From assembly GCF_009377205.1 (NCBI RefSeq), contig NZ_VJZE01000001.1:1-64000 (forward strand): a stretch of DNA of 64,000 nucleotides, in the 5' to 3' direction. A program made the translations under genes and the position numbers. Of this stretch, positions 33,737-42,947 are shown one piece after another. This stretch comes from Streptomyces phyllanthi. Its GTDB lineage: Bacteria; Actinomycetota; Actinomycetes; Streptomycetales; Streptomycetaceae. How positions within the stretch are numbered: position 1 is the first letter of the stretch; each line of letters begins with the position of its first letter. The notes below the pieces were generated by a model that had not been told where the DNA came from, did not search any database, and saw nothing but the letters and a program-made list of their open reading frames with translations.

Positions 33737-35890
33737 ATGGCGGCTCTGCCTGCCCGTGTCCTCTTCGGCGCCGCGTACTACCACGAGTACACGCCCGCCT
33801 ACGACCCCGAACTGCGCCCCGACGAGCGGCTCAAGACCGACCTCGACCTGATGGCCGAGGCGAACTTCACCGTGATCCGGGTGGGCGAGTCGGTCTGGTC
33901 GACCTGGGAGCCTTCGAGCGGCCGCTTCGACCTCGACTGGCTGCAACCCGTCCTCGACGGCGCCCACGAGCGCGGCATCTCCGTCATCCTCGGCACCCCG
34001 ACCTACGCGGTGCCGCCGTGGCTGGCCCGCCAGTACCCGGAGATCACCGGCGAGCGGCGCACCGGCGAGCGCATCGGCTGGGGCGCCCGCCAGGAGGTCG
34101 ACTTCACCCACCCCGCTTTCCGTTTCCACGCGGAACGGGTGATCCGCAAGATCGTCGCCCGGTACGCCGACCACCCGGCGGTCATCGGCTGGCAGGTCGA
34201 CAACGAACCGGGCCTGCACCTCTTCCACAACCACGGCGTCTTCCAGCGCTTCGTCGACCACCTGCGTGAGAAGTACGGCGACGTCGAGACCCTCAACCGC
34301 GAATGGGGCCTCGTCTACTGGTCGCACCGCCTGTCCACCTGGGCCGACCTGTGGACCCCGGACGGCAACGAACAGCCCCAGTACGACGTCGCCTGGCGGG
34401 AGTTCCAGGCCCGCCAGGTCACGGAGTTCATCGGCTGGCAGGCCGACATCGTCCGCGAGTACGCGCAGGACGGGCAGTTCGTCACGACGTGTATCTCCTA
34501 CACCCGCCAGGGGGTGCAGGACGACGAGATGTCCGACCGCCTCGACATCGCCTCCGGCAACCCGTACTACGACATGCAGGACGGACTGCTGCTGCCCGAC
34601 CCGACACCGGACGAGCACGAGCAGGTCTGGAAGACCACCGGCGTGTGGTCGATGTACCAGACAGCCGACTGGATGTTCTCCTCCCGGCAGCAGCCGTTCC
34701 TCGTCACCGAGACCAACGCCAACTCCATCGGCTTCGCCTGGGACAACCGTCCGGGCTACGACGGGCAATGGCGGCAGGCCGCCTGGGCGCACGTGGCGCG
34801 CGGCGCCCGGATGATCGAGTACTGGCAGTGGCAGACCCTGCGCTTCGGCGCCGAGACCTACTGGGGCGGGGTGCTGCCGCACAGCGGTCAGCCCGGCCGC
34901 ACGTACGGCGAACTGGCCCGCCTGGGCGCTGAGTTCGACAAGGCCGGCCCGCTGGTCGCCGGGCTGGACCCGGACGCCGACATCACCATGGTCTACTCGA
35001 TGCCGAGCAAATGGCTGATGCAGAAGTACCCGCCGCTGTCCAAGCCCAACGGTGAACCCGACCCGGCGGCCTACCACCGCATCTTCGACCCCTTCTACCG
35101 CGGCGCCTTCGACGCCGGCCGCCAGGTCCGCATCGTCCACGCCCGGCAGCTGCACGACCCCAGCGGGCAGCGGGAGGGGATGGCAGCCGATGAGGCCGTG
35201 CGCCGGCATCCGGTCCTCGTCGCCCCGGCCCTGTACATGGTCGACGACGCCACGCTGGACTGGCTCGCGGCCTACGCCCACGCGGGCGGCCACCTGGTCC
35301 TCGGCCCGCGCACCGCGTACGCCGACCACGAGGCCCGCGCCCGCACCGAACCGGCCCCCGGCCGTCTCACCGAGGCCGCGGGCGTCCGGTACGACGAGTT
35401 CAGCAACCTCACCCATGACGTGCCGGTCCGTGTCGAGCCTGGCGGCTCGCTCAAGGCGGCCGGGGACGCGACCGCGACGCACTGGATCGAGTGCCTCACG
35501 GCCGTTGACGCCGACGTTCTGGCCTCCTACGACCACCCGCACTTCGGACGCTGGCCGGCCGTCACCACCCGTCGGCACGGCGCCGGTCGCATCACCTGCG
35601 TGGGCACCGTGCCCGGCCGCGACCTCGCCCGGACACTCGCCGACTGGCTCACTCCGGCCACACGCAGCGGGTGGCAGGGGCTCCCCGCCTCCGTGACCGC
35701 CACGACCGGTGTCTCCCCCGACGGACGCCGCGTCCACATCGTCCACAACTGGAGCTGGGAGTCCGCACGCGCCCAGGCCCCGGTGGATCTGGCCGACGTC
35801 CTGACCGACGATGCCGTGCCCGCCGGCGCCGTCCTGGATCTGGGTCCGTGGGACGTTCGCGTACTCGTCTCCACCGACAGCACTGACTGA
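33737..35890 (+). CDS. GH42 beta-galactosidase
   Basis: 717 residues, normal family length. The TIM barrel begins FGAAYYHEYTPAYDPELRPD. The acid/base is E157 in QVDNEPG, and the nucleophile is about E325 in LVTETNANS. A central trimerisation domain and a C-terminal beta domain follow. There is no signal peptide, so it acts in the cytoplasm on short galactosides imported by the ABC transporter 47 bp upstream. GH42 enzymes often take galacto-oligosaccharides or plant arabinogalactan fragments. The ribosome-binding site is CGGAGG. Confidence 0.95.
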   Translation: MAALPARVLFGAAYYHEYTPAYDPELRPDERLKTDLDLMAEANFTVIRVGESVWSTWEPSSGRFDLDWLQPVLDGAHERGISVILGTPTYAVPPWLARQYPEITGERRTGERIGWGARQEVDFTHPAFRFHAERVIRKIVARYADHPAVIGWQVDNEPGLHLFHNHGVFQRFVDHLREKYGDVETLNREWGLVYWSHRLSTWADLWTPDGNEQPQYDVAWREFQARQVTEFIGWQADIVREYAQDGQFVTTCISYTRQGVQDDEMSDRLDIASGNPYYDMQDGLLLPDPTPDEHEQVWKTTGVWSMYQTADWMFSSRQQPFLVTETNANSIGFAWDNRPGYDGQWRQAAWAHVARGARMIEYWQWQTLRFGAETYWGGVLPHSGQPGRTYGELARLGAEFDKAGPLVAGLDPDADITMVYSMPSKWLMQKYPPLSKPNGEPDPAAYHRIFDPFYRGAFDAGRQVRIVHARQLHDPSGQREGMAADEAVRRHPVLVAPALYMVDDATLDWLAAYAHAGGHLVLGPRTAYADHEARARTEPAPGRLTEAAGVRYDEFSNLTHDVPVRVEPGGSLKAAGDATATHWIECLTAVDADVLASYDHPHFGRWPAVTTRRHGAGRITCVGTVPGRDLARTLADWLTPATRSGWQGLPASVTATTGVSPDGRRVHIVHNWSWESARAQAPVDLADVLTDDAVPAGAVLDLGPWDVRVLVSTDSTD

Positions 35891-36024
35891 CCCCTTCGTT
35901 CAGAGTCCGCCCTCTTCCCGTCCGGCCATATGAGCAGTTGCCGCGCGGACCCACAGAGCAGGTCGCCATGCCGGTGGCCGACGTACCCCAGGCATCACCA
36001 TGGTCATCCCCAGAAGGAGGAACT

Positions 36025-37830
36025 GTGCAGAGAAGACCCCTAGGGAAGGCGCTGGGCACCTTCGCCGCAGCGTCTGCCCTGCTTGCGATACCCGCGTCCG
36101 GTGCGCAGGCGTACAACCCGACGGGCGGCACCCTGTACCAGCTCGGCAGCGAGCCGTGTCTGAAGGGGCGCGGCAACTGCGCCGTCTACCCCAAGTCGGC
36201 GCAGCTGCCGAGCGGTCGTCTGGTGGCCGCGTTCGAGAAGTCCACGGTGGTGGCGGAGACAGGAAGCGCCGACAAGCAGACGCTCCCGGTCTACAAGAGC
36301 GACGACGATGGCACATCGTGGCAGCCGCTGTCCGAGGTCAAGGCGCCCGCGTACATGTCCAGTGACTCCAAGTACGCGAAGTACACGAGCAACTGGACCA
36401 ACCCTTACCTCTACACGCTTCCGCAGGACGTCGGGGACCTGAAGCAGGGCACCCTGCTCCTCGCGACCGTCGTCTCGGGGGACGACTACTACTACAAGGA
36501 ACACAAGGCAGCCGACCCGAACTGGACCCCGTCGAACGACGGAGACCGCAAGGACCTGGCGATCGCCCTGTACTCCAGCACCGACCAAGGCGCGACCTGG
36601 AAGATCCTGAACATCGTCGCCACCGGCGGCTGGCAGGGCGGCAGCGCGGGTGCCACCGGCCAGAACATCGCGAACGCCAACACGAACAAACAGGTGGATC
36701 CCCTCTGGGAGCCCTACCTCATGGTCTACAAGGGCCAGCTCGTCTGCTACTACTCCGACGAGAACGACTACACCGGCTTCAACGCGACCACCGGCGTCCC
36801 GACCCTCGACCCGGCGAACGACACCGCCACGGACTCCCTCGGCCAGATCCTCGTTCACAAGACGTGGGACGGGCGCAGCACGAACTGGAGTGCTCCCGTC
36901 GTCGACATCGCCGGCCTGACCAAGGACATGGGCGGCGGCAAGACGGAGATCGGAGACGGGCGCCCCGGCATGACGAACGTCGTCCGGACGACGGACGGCA
37001 AGTGGATGATCACCTACGAGTACTGGGGCGGCGGAGCCAACACCCGGTACAAGATCGCCGATGACCCACTGAAGTTCTACACCGGGTCAACCACGGGCAC
37101 GGGGGTCAACTCCCTTGCTGTGGACACCGGTTCACACACTCTTGCAATGAGTGGCAGCCCGGTGCTCATCAGGCTCCCCGGTGGCCGCCTGGTCTACAAC
37201 GCCGCGGGCAGCGGCAGCGTCTGGGTCAACGCGAGCGGACGCAGCGACGGGACGTGGAAGGAGTACCAGACCACCTCGCAGGCCGGTTACAGCCGTAACC
37301 TGCAGTACGTGGAGGGCACCGGCCGCATCTCCATTCTCAACAACCAGGGCACATCCACACTCAAGTTCGCCGAAGTCGACCTCGGCCACACCGCCGGCGC
37401 CTACTACCAGCTGGTGAACCGCAAAACGGACCAGGTGATCGGCACGGGAAACAAGACCAACGACGCGAACCTCGGCAACGGCGACGTGCCCGACGTCCGT
37501 CTGGAGGCCCCCGGCTCGGCGGCGAACGCGGACACCCAGTTCTGGCACCTGACGACGGAACCCAGTGGCGGTGTGACGCTGCTGAACAAGTCAGGTGGAC
37601 GTGCGGCGGCCATCTGGACGGGCAACGCGACGGCCGGTCAGAAGATCGGCCAGTGGGTGGACAACAGCAGCACGGGCAGCTGGAACCTCATCAAGACCAG
37701 CGACGGCTTCTACAAACTGCAGTCCGTCAAGAACACCAGCCTCTACCTGACCGGCGCCTCCGCCGGAGCACAGCTGACCTTGCAGACCGCGACCACGGAC
37801 GGTTCCCAGGACTGGGAGCTCGTCCAGTAG
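36025..37830 (+). CDS. secreted sialidase-like beta-propeller protein with C-terminal ricin-type domain
   Basis: 601 residues from a GTG with AGGAGG 5 nt upstream; the open frame from 35938 lacks this. The signal peptide ends in ALLAIPASGAQA. Residues ~40-450 contain BNR/Asp-box-like repeats (KSDDDGTSWQPL, SSTDQGATWKIL), indicating a sialidase or GH93 exo-arabinanase-like propeller. The last ~130 residues (YYQLVNRKTDQVIGTGNKTN ... LYLTGASAGAQLTLQTATTD ... QDWELVQ) form a ricin-type carbohydrate-binding domain. It would release sugars outside the cell for the transporter and GH42 enzyme. The exact glycosidase class is uncertain. Confidence 0.8.
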   Translation: MQRRPLGKALGTFAAASALLAIPASGAQAYNPTGGTLYQLGSEPCLKGRGNCAVYPKSAQLPSGRLVAAFEKSTVVAETGSADKQTLPVYKSDDDGTSWQPLSEVKAPAYMSSDSKYAKYTSNWTNPYLYTLPQDVGDLKQGTLLLATVVSGDDYYYKEHKAADPNWTPSNDGDRKDLAIALYSSTDQGATWKILNIVATGGWQGGSAGATGQNIANANTNKQVDPLWEPYLMVYKGQLVCYYSDENDYTGFNATTGVPTLDPANDTATDSLGQILVHKTWDGRSTNWSAPVVDIAGLTKDMGGGKTEIGDGRPGMTNVVRTTDGKWMITYEYWGGGANTRYKIADDPLKFYTGSTTGTGVNSLAVDTGSHTLAMSGSPVLIRLPGGRLVYNAAGSGSVWVNASGRSDGTWKEYQTTSQAGYSRNLQYVEGTGRISILNNQGTSTLKFAEVDLGHTAGAYYQLVNRKTDQVIGTGNKTNDANLGNGDVPDVRLEAPGSAANADTQFWHLTTEPSGGVTLLNKSGGRAAAIWTGNATAGQKIGQWVDNSSTGSWNLIKTSDGFYKLQSVKNTSLYLTGASAGAQLTLQTATTDGSQDWELVQ

Positions 37831-37866
37831 CCTCCTGCCCCGCGTCACCTTGCACATGTCGCGCAG

Positions 37867-37907
37867 GCTGACCCGCGTCTGTCCCTCCTCGGACAGCGCG
37901 GGTCAGC
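37867..37907. terminator. bidirectional terminator between the propeller and aldo/keto reductase genes
   Basis: GCTGACCCGCG-T-CTGTCC pairs with GGACAG-CGCGGGTCAGC across a short loop, a 17-bp stem with a single-base bulge between two convergent genes. Confidence 0.8.
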
Positions 37908-37943
37908 TCCGTCACACCACTCGGGCCGAGCGCCGCTCCCGTT

Positions 37944-38918
37944 TCACCTCACGCGCTCGCCGGCGACCGCCAGCCGCTCGAGTTCCTTCCCGGTCAGCTT
38001 CAACTCCATCGCGGCGGCTGCTTCTTCCGCCTGACGGGGCCGGGAGGCACCCGGAATCGCGACGACCGTGTCGCCGTAGAAGGTGATCAGCCAGTTCAAC
38101 GCGACCTGGGTCACGCTCACGTCGTAGGCGTGCGCGATCGCACGCATCTCTTCGATCAGAGGCCGGGTCCGTGCCAGGCCCTCCCCGCGCAGGTGCGGAT
38201 TGCGTCGGCGCCGGCTCCGGGACTGCGCCTGCACGTGCGCCGGGTCCTCGTGGAGCCGACCGGTGAGGACGCCGCGGCACAGCGGCGAGTAGGCGATCAG
38301 GGTGATACCGAGGTCGCGGGCGGTCTGCAGAACGCCGTTGTGCTCGATGTCGCGGTCCAGCAGGCTGATCCGGGTCTGGTTGGAGGCGAGGGTGACGCCC
38401 TCCTGGCGGAGGATCTCGGCGGCTTCGCGTAGTTGCTGCGCCGAGAAGTCGCTGACCCCGACGGCGCCGATGCGGTTCTCCCGGGCAAGCCGGGCCATCG
38501 CCCGCAGCTGCACCCGCATCGACGACAGGCTGCCGTGGGGGCCGTGGATCTGGTGGAGACCGATCGGGTACCCCTGCAGCGCCCGGAAGCGATCGGAAAT
38601 CGTTCGCTCGATGCTCGCGCTCCGTCGCAGCCAGGGAGCCCACTTCGTGGCGATCAAGACCTCGTCGGTTGTCACCCGGTTGTCCCGGAGAGCTGTCGTC
38701 AGGGCCTGTTCGGAGGCGCCGCGGCCGTACACCTCGGCGGTGTCGAACCAGTTCACCCCGCCGGCGAGCGCCGCGCCGACGATCTCACGCGTCGTGGTCG
38801 CGTCCAGCGGTGAGAAGATCCGGCCCGCCACGCCCCGGCCCTGGGCGAACTGCAGACAGCCCAGACCAATGGGGCTGATCTCGTAGTCCGTCGACCCCAG
38901 TCTGCGTCCGTCATTCAC
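37944..38918 (-). CDS. aldo/keto reductase
   Basis: 324 residues. The tetrad is visible: Asp in NWFDTAEVYGRG with its Tyr, Lys in LIATKWAPW, and His in LHQIHGPHG. The NADPH-binding C-terminal part is VVAIPGASRPRQAEEAAAAM. The GTG start overlaps the DedA stop by 4 bp, so it is translationally coupled to DedA. The physiological aldehyde or ketone is unknown. Confidence 0.92.
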   Translation of the reverse strand: MNDGRRLGSTDYEISPIGLGCLQFAQGRGVAGRIFSPLDATTTREIVGAALAGGVNWFDTAEVYGRGASEQALTTALRDNRVTTDEVLIATKWAPWLRRSASIERTISDRFRALQGYPIGLHQIHGPHGSLSSMRVQLRAMARLARENRIGAVGVSDFSAQQLREAAEILRQEGVTLASNQTRISLLDRDIEHNGVLQTARDLGITLIAYSPLCRGVLTGRLHEDPAHVQAQSRSRRRRNPHLRGEGLARTRPLIEEMRAIAHAYDVSVTQVALNWLITFYGDTVVAIPGASRPRQAEEAAAAMELKLTGKELERLAVAGERVR

Positions 38919-39859
38919 GGCTGAGTCACCTCGACGTGCTCGTTCTCGGTCACCGCAGGCTCAGCAACCTTCTTCCGACGGTTGCGACGCCGGAGGACGG
39001 ACGGGGCGGCCAAGATCCCGGCGATCTTCTGGTTCCGGCTGCTGCGGCCCGACGAGTGGGACAGCGCGGGCGGGTCGGACGGGACAGCAGTGGTCTTCCC
39101 CTGGCGACGGAGTCGGCGCTTGAGGAGAACGATCGGGACGGCCAGGACCGCAGCGACCTTCCGCTTCCGGCGGCTGCTACCGGACCGAACGGGCAAGGCG
39201 GACGGGACCGCGGCGGTCTTCCCCTGCCGACGGCGTCGGCGCTTGAGGAGAACGATCGGGACGGCCACGACCACGGCGCCGATGAGGACGTACGGGAGCA
39301 TGCCGACGACGTCGGTGATGCGGTGCCAATTTTCACCGAGCAGGTAGCCGGAGAGAAGCAAGGTGGAATTCCACATCAGACTGCCGAGTGCGCTGAACAG
39401 CAGGTACTTCGGCAACGGCATCCGCTCCACCCCGGCCGGGATTGAGATGAAGCAACGGACACCCGGTAGCATTCGGCCGAACAGCACCGCCTTCGTGCCG
39501 TGCCGGGCGAACCACGCCTCGGCGCGGTCGACGCCTTCGCCCTTGATGCCCGGGATTTTCGTCAGCATCGCCCGCGAACGGTCACGGCCGAGCCGCGCCC
39601 CGACGGTGTACAGGACGAGGAAGCCTGTGACCGATCCCGCGGTGGCGCAGGCTATGGCGGTGGCGATGAGGATGCCGCCCTGGGTGGCGGAGTACCCGAC
39701 CAGCGGTAGCAGCACGTCGACAGGCAGGACCGAGGTCATGCTGTCCAGAGCGGAGAGCACTGCGAGGCCCACTGCACCGAGTGAGTCGATCAGGTCGAGG
39801 GCCCAGCCGGCGACGCCGGTCGTCGGTTCGTTCGCGGCTTGGGCAAGCAACAACTGCAT
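38915..39859 (-). CDS. DedA-family membrane protein with a repeated basic C-terminal tail
   Basis: 314 residues. The first ~200 are a standard DedA/SNARE-associated domain (LIDSLGAVGLAVLSALDSMT; FLVLYTVGARLGRDRSR; FGRMLPGVRCFISIPAGVER; YVLIGAVVVAVPIVLLKRRR). DedA proteins are undecaprenyl-phosphate/phospholipid flippase-like. Residues ~199-314 are unusual: a unit beginning AVPIVLLKRR..RQGKT.AVPS is present twice in full and a third time in part. It is coupled to the aldo/keto reductase gene. A GAGGAGAAGC site precedes the ATG. Confidence 0.9.
   Translation of the reverse strand: MQLLLAQAANEPTTGVAGWALDLIDSLGAVGLAVLSALDSMTSVLPVDVLLPLVGYSATQGGILIATAIACATAGSVTGFLVLYTVGARLGRDRSRAMLTKIPGIKGEGVDRAEAWFARHGTKAVLFGRMLPGVRCFISIPAGVERMPLPKYLLFSALGSLMWNSTLLLSGYLLGENWHRITDVVGMLPYVLIGAVVVAVPIVLLKRRRRRQGKTAAVPSALPVRSGSSRRKRKVAAVLAVPIVLLKRRLRRQGKTTAVPSDPPALSHSSGRSSRNQKIAGILAAPSVLRRRNRRKKVAEPAVTENEHVEVTQP
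38918..39265 (-). repeat. internal tandem repeats encoding the DedA tail
   Basis: Units at about 39265-39143, 39142-39011 and a partial copy at 39010-38918. The first two are alike in DNA as well as protein (both contain the CTTGAGGAGAACGATCGGGA block on the plus strand), so duplication is recent. Confidence 0.8.
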
Positions 39860-39920
39860 GCTTCTCCTCAGGGAGGTGTTCTGTCAGGTGTGGGGGGCCG
39901 TGCGGGCTGCTTCACGGCAC

Positions 39921-41408
39921 CTAGTCGGCGTCGGCGACGGGCCTTCTGGCTGCCGTCTCCGCCGACGCGGACACTTCCTCAGGTAGGGCGGCCGGCTTCT
40001 GACGCGGGATGAAGCCCGCGACGGCGAGAGCGAGGGCGGCAGAGCCGACACCGATGGCCAGGACGGCACGCAGACCGTTCTCGGACGGCAGGACCTCATC
40101 TCCGAAGCTGACGGTCATGTGGGCGAGGATCACGCCCGCAGCAGCGCTGGAGACGGTGTTGCCGATGGAACGCATCAGAGCGTTGAGGCTGTTGCCGGCG
40201 GCGGTTTCGGACACCGGTACGGCGCCCATGATGAGTCCGGGCAGCGCGCCGAGTGCGAGGCTGACGCCCACGGCGACGATGCAGGAGGCCACGATCAGCT
40301 GCCAGATCTCGGACATCATCACCATGGCCAGCAGATATCCGGCTCCCGTGATCACGGATCCGACCATGAGGGTGACCTTCGGCCCCTTGGCCCGGGTGAG
40401 CCGGGAGGACAGCGGCGTGGTGGCCAACATGACCAGTCCCGAAGGAGCCATGACCAGGCCGACGACCACCAGGGACTGGCCCAGCCCGTAGCCGGTGGAC
40501 TCCGGTGTCTGAAGCAGCTGTGGCAGGACCAGGCTCATCACGAACAGCGAGAACCCGATCGCCAGCGCTACGAGGTTGGTGAACAGCACCTGAGGGCGGG
40601 CGGCGGTGCGCAGGTTCACCAGGGGCTGTGGGGAGCGCAGTTGGAACCAGCCCCACCAAGAAAGGACAACCGCGGCTCCTGCGAACAGGCCGAGAGTGTT
40701 GCCGCTGTCCCATCCCCAGTCCTCGCCCTTGGAGACCGCGAGCAGCAGGCAGACCAGGCCGACCGCCAGACCGAGGGCGCCGGTCAGATCGAAGCGTCCT
40801 CCCGCCCGCACCGTCGACTCGGGCACCAGCAGCACGACGAGCGCTCCGGCGACGACACCGAACGCTGCGGCGGCCCAGAACAGGACGTGCCAGTCGAAGT
40901 TGTCGACGATCAAGGCGGAAACGGGCAGGCCCACGGCGCCGCCGACTCCCAGAGAGCCGGACATGACGGACGTGGCACCAGGCACTTTCTCGGTGGGCAG
41001 CAGATCTCGCATGATGCTGATGCCGAGCGGGACTACGGGCGCCGCAAGGCCCTGCAGTGTGCGTCCCACGAGGAACGGGGCAAGGGATTCACTCAGCGCG
41101 CAGAGCACCGATCCCGCCGCCAGCACAACTATGCCGAGCAGAACCATGCGGCGCTTGCCGTACATGTCGGCGAGACGGCCCATGACCGGCGTGGCCACGG
41201 CGCCGGACAGCAGTGTGGCGGTGACGGCCCACGCCGTGTCCGCCGATCCAGCGCTCAACAGACCCGGCAGCAGAGGAACAATCGGGAAGACCATGCTCTG
41301 CGTGAACGCGACCGCGATGCCGGCGAACGTCAGAACAGCGACCAGGACGTTCAGCCTGGGTTGCGCCGCGCCCTTGGTGTCGAGGGCGGAGGGATGTGTC
41401 GGATGCAT
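39921..41408 (-). CDS. MFS exporter (DHA2-like, 14 helices)
   Basis: 495 residues from the ATG at 41408, which has AGAGG upstream; the open frame continues to a TTG at 41441. About 14 membrane helices are present, with the loop motif GRLADMYGKRRMVLLGIVV after helix 2 and the exporter-type motif region GSLGVGGAVGLPVSALI. The DHA2 family exports drugs and own metabolites. It is downstream of the twin-P450/ferredoxin/reductase genes on the same strand, but a strong hairpin lies in between. It may export what the P450s oxidise. Confidence 0.92.
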   Translation of the reverse strand: MHPTHPSALDTKGAAQPRLNVLVAVLTFAGIAVAFTQSMVFPIVPLLPGLLSAGSADTAWAVTATLLSGAVATPVMGRLADMYGKRRMVLLGIVVLAAGSVLCALSESLAPFLVGRTLQGLAAPVVPLGISIMRDLLPTEKVPGATSVMSGSLGVGGAVGLPVSALIVDNFDWHVLFWAAAAFGVVAGALVVLLVPESTVRAGGRFDLTGALGLAVGLVCLLLAVSKGEDWGWDSGNTLGLFAGAAVVLSWWGWFQLRSPQPLVNLRTAARPQVLFTNLVALAIGFSLFVMSLVLPQLLQTPESTGYGLGQSLVVVGLVMAPSGLVMLATTPLSSRLTRAKGPKVTLMVGSVITGAGYLLAMVMMSEIWQLIVASCIVAVGVSLALGALPGLIMGAVPVSETAAGNSLNALMRSIGNTVSSAAAGVILAHMTVSFGDEVLPSENGLRAVLAIGVGSAALALAVAGFIPRQKPAALPEEVSASAETAARRPVADAD

Positions 41409-41478
41409 GGACTGGCCTCTGTGAGGGGTGGCCTGTGACAACGGCCGGGGAGAAGGCCGGGGGGCCGTGTAGTGGTGG

Positions 41479-41510
41479 CGGCTGCGAGGCTCGTGGGCGC
41501 CTCGCAGCCG
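41479..41510. terminator. hairpin between ferredoxin reductase and MFS genes
   Basis: CGGCTGCGAGGC, an 8-nt loop, and the exact complement. It could end or attenuate the P450 operon before the MFS gene. Confidence 0.75.
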
Positions 41511-41527
41511 TTATTGAGCGAAGCGAC

Positions 41528-42709
41528 TCAGACAGCAGCCGCCGACCGGTCCGGTACGGCGTCACGCCAGGTGGCGCGAACGGCGATGGCCTGCCGCCAT
41601 TGCCGGATGGCCTTGGGCGGCATACCGACCGCCAGGGCGCCGACGAGCCGGTCGCCCGTGCGATAGACGGCCAGGAACCGACCATCCGTCACATCGCCCT
41701 CGACCACGGCGACTTCGTCGTGCCCCCGCAGGTAGCCGTACGCCTGGATCTTCATGTCGTACTGGTCTGACCAGAAGTACGGCACCGGCGCGAACGGCTT
41801 GCGGCTCTCCGGGTTGAGCAGGTTGCGCGCGGCGGCCATGCCCTGCTCCGCGGCGTTGGTGCGGTGCTCGATGCGCATCACGGTGTCGAAGAGCGGGTTC
41901 CACCAGCGGGCGACGTCGCCGGCCGCGTACACGTTCCGCGCGGCCTCGCAGTACTCGTCGCACATCACGCCATCGCCGGTGGACAGGCCGCTGCCTTCGA
42001 GCCACTCGGTGTTGGGCAGCGAGCCGACGGCGACCAACACCGCGTCGCCTTCGACCAGTTCCCCGTCGGCGAGCCGTACGCCGTGCTCCGCGACCTCGGT
42101 GACGCTGACTCCGCAGCGCAGGCTCACGCCGTGCTCCAGGTGGGCCCGCGTCAGCACTCGGCCGACCTCGTCGCCCACGGCATGCGCCAACGGCACCGGG
42201 GACGGTTCCAGAAGAGTCACGTCGCAGCCGCGCTGTCGGGCGACCGCGGCCACCTCGGCTCCCAGGAACCCCGCGCCGACCACCACCAGGCGTCGGCCCG
42301 GCTTCAACACGCCCCGCAGCGCGAGCGCGTCGTCCAAGGTGCGTAGGACGTGCGCCCCCTCGCCGGGCAGGCGGCGCGGTCGTACGCCGGTCGCGATGAC
42401 CAGTCCGTCGTACGGCACCGGCGTGCCGTCGCCCAGCTGCACCGTGCGGTCCGCCAGGTCGAGGCCGGTCGCGGGAACGCCCAGGAGCATGTCCAGCTCC
42501 AGGCCGGTCACGTCGGCGGGAGTGCGGAGCGCGAGCCGCTCCGCGTCCCAGTCCCCGGTCAGGAGTTGCTTCGACAGAGGCGGTCGGTCGTAGGGCAGGT
42601 ACGGTTCGTCGCCGATCAGGGTGAGGGTGCCGTCGAAGCCTTCCCGTCGGAGTGTCTCGGCTACCGCGAGTCCGGCGGCCGAGGCACCGACGATGACGAC
42701 GCGCTTCAC
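41528..42709 (-). CDS. ferredoxin reductase of the twin-P450 operon
   Basis: 393 residues. The FAD motif is VVIVGASAAGLAVAETLRRE, the NAD motif is LVVVGAGFLGAEVAAVARQR, and the second FAD segment is VYAAGDVARWWNPLF. The C-terminal domain includes APVPYFWSDQYDMKIQAYG. It moves electrons from NAD(P)H to the small ferredoxin encoded just upstream. Its start overlaps the ferredoxin stop (ATGA). It is a distant paralogue of the protein at 19702-20937. Confidence 0.93.
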   Translation of the reverse strand: MKRVVIVGASAAGLAVAETLRREGFDGTLTLIGDEPYLPYDRPPLSKQLLTGDWDAERLALRTPADVTGLELDMLLGVPATGLDLADRTVQLGDGTPVPYDGLVIATGVRPRRLPGEGAHVLRTLDDALALRGVLKPGRRLVVVGAGFLGAEVAAVARQRGCDVTLLEPSPVPLAHAVGDEVGRVLTRAHLEHGVSLRCGVSVTEVAEHGVRLADGELVEGDAVLVAVGSLPNTEWLEGSGLSTGDGVMCDEYCEAARNVYAAGDVARWWNPLFDTVMRIEHRTNAAEQGMAAARNLLNPESRKPFAPVPYFWSDQYDMKIQAYGYLRGHDEVAVVEGDVTDGRFLAVYRTGDRLVGALAVGMPPKAIRQWRQAIAVRATWRDAVPDRSAAAV

Positions 42710-42903
42710 TTCTCGGCCAGGAGGATCGCGGCGGCGGGGCAGATGGCGGCCGCCTCGCGCACCCCTGCGTGCAGTTCGTCGCCGGGGTTCTCGTTCAGCA
42801 GGATCGCGATGCCGTCTTCGTCACGCTGGTCGAAGACGTCGGGGGCGGCCATGACGCACTGCCCGGAGGCGACGCACTTGGGCTCGTCAAGTACAACATG
42901 CAT
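42706..42903 (-). CDS. small ferredoxin, 3Fe-4S type with three cysteines
   Basis: 65 residues from the ATG at 42903 (GAGGAAAA upstream); the longer open frame is not needed. Cysteines C10, C16 and C55 (KCVASGQCVMAAPDVF ... AAICPAAAILL) give the C-x5-C...CP pattern of Streptomyces 3Fe-4S ferredoxins that serve CYP105-type P450s. It sits between the P450 and reductase genes, 44 bp after the P450 stop, and is the electron carrier for one or both neighbouring P450s. Confidence 0.93.
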   Translation of the reverse strand: MHVVLDEPKCVASGQCVMAAPDVFDQRDEDGIAILLNENPGDELHAGVREAAAICPAAAILLAEK

Positions 42904-42947
42904 GGTGTTTTTCCTCAGGTCCTGGGTGTGAGTGGGGGGGTGGGGGG

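Noticed and set aside
33680-35746. A 688-codon minus-strand frame
   Set aside because: It is antisense to the clearly functional GH42 gene. Similar long antisense frames at 19699-20994, 43092-45620 and 56675-58792 are rejected for the same reason.
36025-37830. Calling the propeller protein a sialidase
   Set aside because: Asp boxes are shared by several unrelated glycosidases, and I could not identify the sialidase arginine triad.
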